Positions 14,701 to 21,151 of a stretch of DNA of 64,000 bases are shown here, in pieces. Positions within the stretch are counted from its first letter, which is position 1; each line of letters begins with the position of its first letter. A program made the translations under genes and the position numbers. Location of the stretch: contig BPGH01000001.1 of the NCBI GenBank assembly GCA_026002935.1, positions 855,965 through 919,964 on the forward strand, given 5' to 3'. Under the pieces are notes generated by a model. That model saw only the letters and a program-made list of their open reading frames with translations. It did not search any database and had not been told where the DNA came from. Source of the DNA: Acidimicrobiia bacterium. Lineage in GTDB: Bacteria; Actinomycetota; Acidimicrobiia; IMCC26256; PALSA-610.

Positions 14701-15314
14701 TGGTGCCCGAGCTGGTCGGGGCGCGCGTGCTGCTGCGCCCCCTGAAGGCCGAGGACTGGGAGGCGTGGCGCGAGGTGCGCATCCGCTGCCGCGACTGGCT
14801 CGAGCGGTGGGAGCCGCGGCCCGAGCCGGGCAGCGCGGACCCCGCGCTCGACCTCGACGCGTTCCGCGCCCGCTGCGGCGCCTGGGAACGGCAACGGCAC
14901 TTCGACGCCGCGTACGGCTTCGGCCTGTTCCTCACCGACGGTCGCTTCGCCGGTGAGGTGAGCCTCGGCTCCGTCCAGCGCGGGCCGTTCCAGATGGGCT
15001 ACGTCGGGTACTGGATCGACGAGGCGCTCGCCGGGCACGGGTACGTGCCCGAGGGCGTCGTGCTCGTGCTGCGGTACGCGTTCGAGACGCTCGGGCTGCA
15101 CCGCGTCGAGGCCGCGATCGTGCCGCGCAACCGCGCGTCGCGCCGGGTCGCCGAGAAGCTCGGGATGCGCGACGAGGGAACCGCGGTGCGGTTCCTGCAG
15201 ATCCAGGGCGTCTACGAGGACCACGTCCGCTACGCGATGACCGCCGAGGAGTGGGACGAGCGCGGCCACGAGCTCGTCGCGCGCTTCCTCACGCCGGCCG
15301 CACCCGCGAGCTGA
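14700..15314 (+). CDS. GNAT N-acetyltransferase (RimJ/RimL type)
   Basis: This 204-residue protein begins VPELVGARVLLRPLKAEDWEAW, the usual start of RimJ/RimL-like ribosomal-protein or small-molecule N-acetyltransferases. Acetyl-CoA-binding features follow: GYVGYWIDEALAGHGYVPEG and the ALxVxxxNxAS-like VEAAIVPRNRASRRVAEKLGM. The ATG at 14700 overlaps the synthetase stop (TGATG), so the two are cotranslated. By analogy with acetyl-CoA synthetase and lysine acetyltransferase pairs, it might acetylate the neighbouring ligase. The RimJ-like subfamily, however, usually acetylates N-termini, so the target is open. Confidence 0.85.
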   Translation: MVPELVGARVLLRPLKAEDWEAWREVRIRCRDWLERWEPRPEPGSADPALDLDAFRARCGAWERQRHFDAAYGFGLFLTDGRFAGEVSLGSVQRGPFQMGYVGYWIDEALAGHGYVPEGVVLVLRYAFETLGLHRVEAAIVPRNRASRRVAEKLGMRDEGTAVRFLQIQGVYEDHVRYAMTAEEWDERGHELVARFLTPAAPAS

Positions 15315-15380
15315 CCGCCCACAGGCCCGGTCGGTCGGCCGGTCCGGTCGGCCGGCCGCTCCGGGTCGCCGGTGGTCCGG

Positions 15381-16277
15381 TCAGCCGGTCGGTCCGGGTC
15401 GCCGGGCGCCGTTGCGTGCGCCGGGGGCGCCGACGGGCGCCCAGCGCCGGCGCGGCGCGGGGCGCGCGCCGGGTACGGCGGCGGGCGGGCCGGTGGGCGC
15501 AACCGCGGGCGGGCCGGTGGGCGGGGCCTCGGGCCGGTCCCGCGCCGCGCGGGCGGCCCGCTCGGCACGGATCTCGGCGCGGGCGCGCTCGAAGAGCTCG
15601 GCGACGAGCGCCGCGATCGCCGGGTCCACCCCGTCGCCGGGGCTCGCCGCTGCGGGTCCCGTCGTCACGGCCCGCGGCTCGCCGGGGTCCGCCGCATCGA
15701 CGGGGTGTTCGCCGGTGGCGGCCGGGGCGGCCGGTCGCTCGTCGGGGCTCGCCGCTGCGGGTCCCGTCGTCACGGCCGGTGGCTCGTCGGGGCTCGCCGT
15801 CGGGACGGGCTGCTCGCCGGGGCGCGCCGCGGCCACCGGTTGCTCGCCGGCGGGGGCGGGGAGGCGCCCGCCGGGCGCGTCCCGTCCGGGCCCGGTGCCC
15901 GGGGCCGGCGCGGGACCGGCGGCGCGCCGGTGCGCGCCACGTGCCGGGGGCGCCGGGGGCGGCTCGAACGCGGCGAGGTAGGCGGCGACGTCGATCGCGC
16001 GGGAGTCCCGGCCGTCATCGGCGTGCGGCGCCGGGCGGGGCGGTGCGGCCGCCCGGGCGGGCGGGCGCCGGACCGGGCCGGGTGCCGGGCCGGGTGCGGG
16101 TTCGTGTGCGTGCAGGCGCTCGGCGAGCGCCCGGTCGATCGGGAGCGGGCGGGCACCGATGCGGTGCTCCTCGCCGAGCACCCGCGGCCGCCGCCGGCGC
16201 AGGTCCTGGGCGCAGGCCGGGCACCACCGGGCCCGGGGGTCGGGCAGCACTGCGACGCACGTCGGGCAGCGGTACAT
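15381..16277 (-). CDS. zinc-ribbon protein with long Pro/Ala-rich disordered tail
   Basis: No known family beyond the zinc ribbon was recognised. The 298-residue frame starts at ATG 16277, with a GGGAGGA site directly upstream. It opens with a CxxC-x13-CxxC zinc ribbon (YRCPTCVAVLPD, then WCPACAQDL). Basic residues follow, then about 180 residues dominated by Pro, Ala, Gly and Thr. Two copies of a 34-bp repeat there encode PAVTTGPAAASP-like stretches. Near residue 230 a short helical segment (AIAALVAELFERARAEIRAE) looks folded; the C-terminus is again Pro/Arg-rich. Such proteins may bind nucleic acid or a partner. The N-terminal ribbon and ribosome site argue that it is expressed despite its low complexity. 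Confidence 0.6.
   Translation of the reverse strand: MYRCPTCVAVLPDPRARWCPACAQDLRRRRPRVLGEEHRIGARPLPIDRALAERLHAHEPAPGPAPGPVRRPPARAAAPPRPAPHADDGRDSRAIDVAAYLAAFEPPPAPPARGAHRRAAGPAPAPGTGPGRDAPGGRLPAPAGEQPVAAARPGEQPVPTASPDEPPAVTTGPAAASPDERPAAPAATGEHPVDAADPGEPRAVTTGPAAASPGDGVDPAIAALVAELFERARAEIRAERAARAARDRPEAPPTGPPAVAPTGPPAAVPGARPAPRRRWAPVGAPGARNGARRPGPTG
15639..15777. repeat. 34-bp direct repeat inside the zinc-ribbon gene
   Basis: Identical 34-bp copies lie at 15639-15672 and 15744-15777. They start 105 bases (35 codons) apart, so the reading frame is kept. Expansion or loss by recombination is likely. Confidence 0.8.
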
Positions 16278-16416
16278 CGTCCTCCCCGCCTGTCGGTCCC
16301 GCTCGGTCCGCGGTCCCGCGGGGACCGGCGGGACCGGCGGGATCGGCGCCCCGTCCGTGGGCACCGGACCTCCCATCCTAGGCGGAACCGGTCGAACCGG
16401 ACAAGGGGGTCCGTGC

Positions 16417-17172
16417 TCAGCGGGCGGGCGCGGGGTCGCCGGGCGGGCGGAACCAGCCCTGCCCGAGCGACCACGTCTGGTGCTCGACCTCGGCGGCGAC
16501 CGCCGCGTCGAAGTCGGGCTGCCACGGCGCGGCCCGCAGCGTCGCCTTGGCGCGTGCCGCGAGCGGCCGTGGCACGCGGGCCGCCGCCGCGGCGAGGCCG
16601 ACCGCGCGCCCGAGCAGCTCGCCGTCGGGGACGCACTCCCACGCGAGGCCCAGCTCGGCGGCACGGGCGCCCCCGACCGCCTCGCCGAAAAGCACGATCG
16701 CGGCCGCTGCCTGCGGGCCGACGAGTCGTTCGAGCATCCAGGTGTGGCCGCCGCCCGGGTGCAGGCCGATGCGCAGGAAGCGCGCGTCGAACCGGGCCGA
16801 CTCGGCGGCGAGGCGCACGTCGCACGCGAGCGCGAGGTTCATCCCGGCACCGACCGCGGGGCCGTTGACCGCGGCGACCGTGGGGAGCGGCGACCGCAGC
16901 ACGCGCAGGAACCCCTCGTACACGGACGTGATCCGCCGGCGGTCGGCGTCGTCGGCCGCGAGCGCGCCCAGGTCCGACAGGTCGGCACCCGAGCAGAACG
17001 CGGGCGGCGCGCCGGTGACGACCGCGGCCCCCACGCTCTCGTCACGCTCCAACGCGTCGAAGGCGGCGACGAGCTCGTCGACCATCGCGGCGGTCATGGC
17101 GTTGCGGCGCGGGGGGTCGTCGAGCACGACGACGGCGACCGTGTCGTGCCGGTCGACGCGGACGAGCGGCAT
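16417..17172 (-). CDS. enoyl-CoA hydratase/isomerase family protein
   Basis: This is a crotonase-fold protein of 251 residues starting at ATG 17172, with AGGAG 7 bases upstream. The oxyanion-hole segments are FCSGADLSDLG and NGPAVGAGMNLALACD. The active-site helix reads IGLHPGGGHTWMLERLVG, where many true hydratases have GLxPxxG flanked by two catalytic glutamates. It probably hydrates or isomerises an acyl-CoA intermediate, but the substrate is not evident. The gene follows an epimerase-like gene by 32 bases on the same strand. The GLHPGGG variant may mean a reaction other than simple hydration. Confidence 0.85.
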   Translation of the reverse strand: MPLVRVDRHDTVAVVVLDDPPRRNAMTAAMVDELVAAFDALERDESVGAAVVTGAPPAFCSGADLSDLGALAADDADRRRITSVYEGFLRVLRSPLPTVAAVNGPAVGAGMNLALACDVRLAAESARFDARFLRIGLHPGGGHTWMLERLVGPQAAAAIVLFGEAVGGARAAELGLAWECVPDGELLGRAVGLAAAAARVPRPLAARAKATLRAAPWQPDFDAAVAAEVEHQTWSLGQGWFRPPGDPAPAR

Positions 17173-17204
17173 CCTCGGCTCCTGGTCGGTCGGGTGGCGC
17201 GCCG

Positions 17205-18239
17205 TCACCGGTCGCGCACGACGGCGGGGGAGTGGCGGAAGAAGTCCTCGACCTCGCGCTGGTACCGGTAGGCAGGGTGCTTGTCGCCGATCGTGCCGGC
17301 GAGACGGAGGCCCTGGGCGAAGGACTCGACGGCGCCCGCGCTGGTGTAGCGGTACACGAACCCGGCGCGCTTGTAGCGGGAGTTGTCGACCACCCGCCCG
17401 TAGCGGAGGAACAGCAGCGTCTCGGGCGGCAGGTCGAGGACGCGCAGCAGGCGCAGGGGTTCGACGGCGAGGTCGGTCAGGACCGGGGGCAGCGGCACCC
17501 GGCGCTTGCGGACGATCGCGCACACCTCGCTCCACGGCTGGCAGCCGTCGCCGGCGACGTTGTAGATGCCGGGTACGTCGTCGGTCGCGGCGTGTACGAG
17601 CGCCCCGACGACGTCGTCCTCGTGGACGAATTGCACGCGGGGGTCGAAGCCGAGGATCTCGGGCACGACCGGCCGGCGCAGCGCCTTGGAGATCGGGGTC
17701 TCGATGTCGTCGCCGAGCACGTTCGCGAACCGCAGGAGCGTGACGGTGACGTGCGGGTTGTCCTCGGCGAAGTCGCGCAGGAACCCCTCCACCTCGAGCA
17801 GCGACCGTTCGACGGCGGTGCGCGGCGGGCTCGTGCGGGTCATCTCCTCCCGGAAGAAGGCGGGGTCGCGGGAGTTGGAGCCGTACACGAGCGCGGAGCT
17901 CTTGAGCACGACACGCCGTACCGGGCTGCCCGCGGCGCCGGCGGCCGCGAGGAGGTTCATCGTCCCGATCACGTTGATCTCGTGGAGCCGGCGGCCGCTC
18001 GTCTGGGTGGAGTCGACGACCAGGTGGGAGTGCACGACCGTGTCGATCCGGGCGGCGCACACGATCCGGCTCAGGATCGAGTACGAGGAGTCGGCGCGCA
18101 CGAACTCGGTGCGTTCGAGCGGGAGGCTGGGGTCGCGGGTGTCGACGCCGACCACGACCTCGACCTCGGGCCGCTGTTCGAGCGCCTGCGCGACCCGCCC
18201 CGCCCAGTAGGTGGACAGGCCCGTGACGAGGACCCTCAC
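17205..18239 (-). CDS. NAD-dependent epimerase/dehydratase family protein
   Basis: This 344-residue extended SDR starts at GTG 18239 with a GGGAGGGG site. It begins MRVLVTGLSTYWAGRVAQAL, a divergent GxxGxxG nucleotide loop. It continues with VVHSHLV and VVLKSSALVYGS, which carries the tyrosine. The usual YxxxK lysine is not visible, so it may not be an active epimerase. It sits 10 bases downstream of a PlsC-like gene. From memory, the same pair occurs in mycobacteria (Rv0501-Rv0502, the former annotated GalE2), pointing to a conserved envelope-lipid or sugar function rather than galactose metabolism. The role remains inferred. Confidence 0.8.
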   Translation of the reverse strand: MRVLVTGLSTYWAGRVAQALEQRPEVEVVVGVDTRDPSLPLERTEFVRADSSYSILSRIVCAARIDTVVHSHLVVDSTQTSGRRLHEINVIGTMNLLAAAGAAGSPVRRVVLKSSALVYGSNSRDPAFFREEMTRTSPPRTAVERSLLEVEGFLRDFAEDNPHVTVTLLRFANVLGDDIETPISKALRRPVVPEILGFDPRVQFVHEDDVVGALVHAATDDVPGIYNVAGDGCQPWSEVCAIVRKRRVPLPPVLTDLAVEPLRLLRVLDLPPETLLFLRYGRVVDNSRYKRAGFVYRYTSAGAVESFAQGLRLAGTIGDKHPAYRYQREVEDFFRHSPAVVRDR

Positions 18240-18249
18240 CGCCCCTCCC

Positions 18250-19185
18250 TCACCCGAACCAGATGCTGCGGCGCGCGCGCAGCATGTCGTAGAGGGCGTC
18301 CTGGACCATGCGGCGGATCCGCTCGGCCTCGTCCATCACGCGGCTGCGCGAGTACCGCTCCTGGTTCGGCGGGACGTCGAAGTGGACCGGTGGCAGCACG
18401 CGGATCCGGAACTTCGCCGGGAAGTAGGTGACGAGGCCCGCAGGGCCGAACGCGAGCATGTTCGCGGTGACGGGGAAGTACGGGATGTTGAGCAGCTTCG
18501 CGAGACGGTTGCTCTTGAACACGATCGGCATCGACTCCTCCGCGCCGACGACCGCGAGCGGTACGACGGGCACGCCGGCGCGCATGGCGATCTCGACGAA
18601 GCCGCCGCGGCCGAACCGGCGCAGCCGGTACCGCTCGGAGTAGTGCTTGCCGGTGCCCTTCGTGCCCTCCGGGAACACCAGCACGAGCTGCTGCTCGTCG
18701 TGGAGCAGCCGGTACGCGTTGTCGGGGTGGGCGGGCACGCCGCCCACGCGCGACCACAGGGTGCCCACGACCGGCATCGTGCGGAACAGGTACTCGGCGA
18801 GGCCGTAGACGGGCCGGCCGAGCTGCGTCTCGATGCCGTGCATGATCGCCGGCGCGTCCGACGGGATCGCGCCCGCGTGGTTGGCGACGATGAGGGCGCC
18901 CCCCTCGCGCGGCAGGTGCTCGAACCCGTCCCACTCGACCCGGAACCAGTAGCGGTACAGCGGGTCGTAGAGGCGGCGGGTCAGGGCGCGCAGCCGCTCG
19001 CTGCGCCCCCAGCGGTCCACGTCGGAGCGGCGCGCCGGGTCCGCGGGTGGCCCGGGGTCGGGCGGGGGCGACGCGGGCCGGGGGAGCGGCACGAGCTCGC
19101 GGCCCGGGGACCCGGCCGTGAGGTCCACGAGCGGCGCCGCCCCGGCGGGCGCGTCGGGAGCGGGCGCGTCGGGGCGGTCGGTCAC
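18250..19185 (-). CDS. PlsC-like 1-acyl-glycerol-phosphate acyltransferase
   Basis: This protein of about 311 residues has an acyltransferase domain from about residue 95. The catalytic block is VANHAGAIPSDAPAI, in which His and Asp are spaced further apart than in the classical NHxxxxD motif. Motif III is VFPEGTKGTGK, and PVVPLAVVGAEE is also typical. The first 60 residues are Pro/Ala-rich. The proposed start is GTG 19185, because the open frame further upstream is low complexity and runs towards the MATE gene. It probably acylates a glycerolipid or related lipid at the inner membrane face. The conserved link with the epimerase-like gene suggests a special envelope lipid. Confidence 0.82.
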   Translation of the reverse strand: MTDRPDAPAPDAPAGAAPLVDLTAGSPGRELVPLPRPASPPPDPGPPADPARRSDVDRWGRSERLRALTRRLYDPLYRYWFRVEWDGFEHLPREGGALIVANHAGAIPSDAPAIMHGIETQLGRPVYGLAEYLFRTMPVVGTLWSRVGGVPAHPDNAYRLLHDEQQLVLVFPEGTKGTGKHYSERYRLRRFGRGGFVEIAMRAGVPVVPLAVVGAEESMPIVFKSNRLAKLLNIPYFPVTANMLAFGPAGLVTYFPAKFRIRVLPPVHFDVPPNQERYSRSRVMDEAERIRRMVQDALYDMLRARRSIWFG

Positions 19186-19252
19186 CGCGCCAGGAAACCC
19201 GGTCGCGGGCACGGCTGCAAACCGGTCCCGGCCGCGGGCGCCGCCCGCGCGC

Positions 19253-20560
19253 TCACGCGCGGGTGGCGCCCACGACGAGCCACGCGTCGGAGCGGAAGCG
19301 TGCGAGCACACCGCCCAGGCGGGCGGCCATGAAGACGTAGAGCGCGCCCCACAGCGCGACGAGGCCGCCGCCCGCCGCGACCACCAGGGCCGCCGCCGGC
19401 ACGAACGCCGCCGCCGCGGCCACCATCGCGACCGCCAGGTAGCGGGACTCGCCCGCGCCGATCAGCACGCCGTCGAGCACGAACACGATCGCGGCGAGCG
19501 GCTGCATCCCGGCGACCGCCCACAGCACGACGAGGAGGTGGTCGCGCACGGCGGGGTCGTCGCTGAACGCGGACGCGAGGAGCGGGCGGAGCGCGATCAC
19601 CGCCGCCGCGGCGAGGAGGCCCGCGAGCACGCCCCATTCGACCATCCGGCGGGCGCGGGCGCGGGTGCCGGCGGCGTCGCCCGAACCGAGGGTCCGGCCG
19701 ACGATCGCCTGGCCCGCGATCGCGATCGCGTCCAGCGCGAGCGCGAGGAACAGCCAGATCTGCCACGCGACCTGGTGGGCGGCGACCTCGTCGTCGCCGA
19801 TCCGCGACGCGATCGCGGTCGCCGCCGTGAACACGGCGAGCAGCGACGCGGTCCGCACGGTGAGCTGGCCGCCGACGACCAGCGCGCCGCGCACGTGCGC
19901 CCGCCGTGGCCGGGCGGGCGCGTGCGCCGCACGGGCCCGGCGCGCCACGACGCCGAGGATCGCGACCGCGCCGGCCGCCTGGGCGACCACCGTGGCCCAG
20001 GCGGAGCCCGCGAGGCCGAGGTCGAGGCCGTAGATCAGGACGAGGTCGAGCACGAGGTTGGCGGCGTTCGCGGCGACGGCGATCGCGAAGGGCGTGCGCG
20101 TGTCCTGCAGGCCGCGCAGGTACCCGGTCGCCGCGAGCGTGCACAGCAGCGGCGCGGCGCCGAGCAACCCGATGCGCAGATAGGTGAGCGCGTGGGGCCG
20201 TACGCGCGCGGACGCACCCATCGCGTCGACGATCGCCGGCGCCAGCGCGAGACCCACGGCGGTGAGCGAGATCCCGAGGCCGAGCGCGAGCCACAGGCCG
20301 GCGATGCCGTGTTCGGCGGCGGTGCGCTCGTCGCCCGCACCGAAGTGGCGCGCGACCGCCGCGGTCGTGCCGTAGGCGAGGAAGTTGAACACGCCGAACG
20401 CGGCGGTGAGGGCGGCGCCCGCGACGGCGAGGCCGCCGAGGGGCAGGGTCCCGAGGCGACCCACGATCGCGGTGTCGACGAGGACGTAGGCGGGCTCGGC
20501 GACGAGCGCGCCGAACGCGGGGACGGCCAGCCTCAGGATCTCGCGGTCGCGCGCCTGCAC
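19253..20560 (-). CDS. MATE family efflux transporter (DinF-like)
   Basis: This 435-residue integral membrane protein has about twelve hydrophobic segments in two similar halves, typical of MATE Na+ or H+ antiporters. It starts at GTG 20560 with the family's AVPAFGALVAEPAYVLVDTAIVG (TM1). The second half repeats the pattern (AIASRIGDDEVAAHQVAWQIW). DinF-like actinobacterial members export cationic drugs or other small organic compounds. The actual substrate cannot be predicted. It is followed after 67 bases by the PlsC-like gene on the same strand. A 15-bp tandem repeat lies 58 bases upstream of its start. Confidence 0.88.
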   Translation of the reverse strand: MQARDREILRLAVPAFGALVAEPAYVLVDTAIVGRLGTLPLGGLAVAGAALTAAFGVFNFLAYGTTAAVARHFGAGDERTAAEHGIAGLWLALGLGISLTAVGLALAPAIVDAMGASARVRPHALTYLRIGLLGAAPLLCTLAATGYLRGLQDTRTPFAIAVAANAANLVLDLVLIYGLDLGLAGSAWATVVAQAAGAVAILGVVARRARAAHAPARPRRAHVRGALVVGGQLTVRTASLLAVFTAATAIASRIGDDEVAAHQVAWQIWLFLALALDAIAIAGQAIVGRTLGSGDAAGTRARARRMVEWGVLAGLLAAAAVIALRPLLASAFSDDPAVRDHLLVVLWAVAGMQPLAAIVFVLDGVLIGAGESRYLAVAMVAAAAAFVPAAALVVAAGGGLVALWGALYVFMAARLGGVLARFRSDAWLVVGATRA

Positions 20561-20617
20561 GGGCCCATTCTCGTGGGCGGGCGCGCGTCCCCCGGCGGGG
20601 CGGGTGCCGCCTCGGCC

Positions 20618-20692
20618 CGATCCCGCGTCGGCCGATCCCGCGTCGGCCGATCCCGCGTCGGCCGATCCCGCGTCGGCCGATCCCGCGTCGGC
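20618..20692. repeat. tandem array of five 15-bp units
   Basis: Five perfect copies of CGATCCCGCGTCGGC run head to tail between the divergent MATE gene (-) and a small ORF (+). The unit is a multiple of three and stays open in several frames, but no called gene covers it. It may be a slippage-prone spacer or a protein-binding array. Confidence 0.85.
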
Positions 20693-20727
20693 CCGAGGGT
20701 GTCACACCCGCGCGGTTCAATCCGGCC

Positions 20728-21045
20728 GTGGCCGTGCACCGCCCACCCGCCGCCCGCTTCGCCGCCGCCGCGCGGCGGCTCGGCGCCGCGGCCCGGGCGG
20801 CGGGGTTGACGGTGCCCGCCTTCCGCACGCCGCCGCGCCGCCCCGGGGCCCCGCGCACGATCCGCCGGCTCCCGGGCGGCCCGGTGGTGGCGGTCGTGGT
20901 CCAGGGGCGTGCGTTCGCCGACGTCGTGCGCGACATGGTCGACGGGGTGGTTGTCGCGAACCACCTCGAGGGCGAGGCGGCCCGCCGGGTGCGCGCCGCG
21001 CTGCTGCGGGCGGTCGGCACCTCGGCCGACCCCGCAGCGGCCTAG
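20728..21045 (+). CDS. small conserved-type hypothetical protein
   Basis: This GTG-started frame of 105 residues has an Ala/Arg-rich start, then LTVPAFRTPPRRPGAPRTIRRL, GGPVVAVVVQGRAFADVVRDMVDGVV and a C-terminal helix EGEAARRVRAALLRAV. I recall similar small actinobacterial proteins with the VPAFRxPPR and VVxGRxxxxVxxDMVxGVVxAN pattern, but no function. No membrane segment is seen. A TTCAAT box lies 6 bases before the start, loosely like the leaderless promoters nearby. Its TAG stop overlaps a -10 box for the following tRNA. Confidence 0.6.
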   Translation: MAVHRPPAARFAAAARRLGAAARAAGLTVPAFRTPPRRPGAPRTIRRLPGGPVVAVVVQGRAFADVVRDMVDGVVVANHLEGEAARRVRAALLRAVGTSADPAAA

Positions 21046-21048
21046 GTT
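21043..21048 (+). promoter_or_regulatory. promoter -10 of tRNA-Leu
   Basis: TAGGTT lies 12 bases before the mature tRNA 5' end, a suitable distance for a short tRNA leader. Its TAG is the stop codon of the preceding ORF. Confidence 0.5.
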
Positions 21049-21060
21049 GGGCGCCGGAGG

Positions 21061-21144
21061 GCCCGGGTGGCGGAACCGGCAGACGCAGGCGGCTTAAACC
21101 CGCCGGCCCGCGAGGGTGTGAGGGTTCGAGTCCCTCCCCGGGCA
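21061..21144 (+). tRNA. tRNA-Leu (anticodon UAA)
   Basis: The full class II cloverleaf can be drawn. The acceptor arms GCCCGGG (21061-21067) and CCCGGGC (21137-21143) pair, with discriminator A at 21144. The anticodon stem is GGCGG/CCGCC around the loop CTTAAAC, giving anticodon TAA (21095-21097), which reads UUA. A 15-base variable arm at 21105-21119 and a T arm GAGGG-TTCGAGT-CCCTC complete it. CCA is not encoded. In a genome this rich in G+C, UUA codons are very rare; in Streptomyces the equivalent tRNA is BldA. Confidence 0.95.
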
Positions 21145-21151
21145 CCCCGGC

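Noticed and set aside
20618-20692. Possible CRISPR array
   Set aside because: The units are 15 bp, contiguous and have no spacers, and no cas gene is near.
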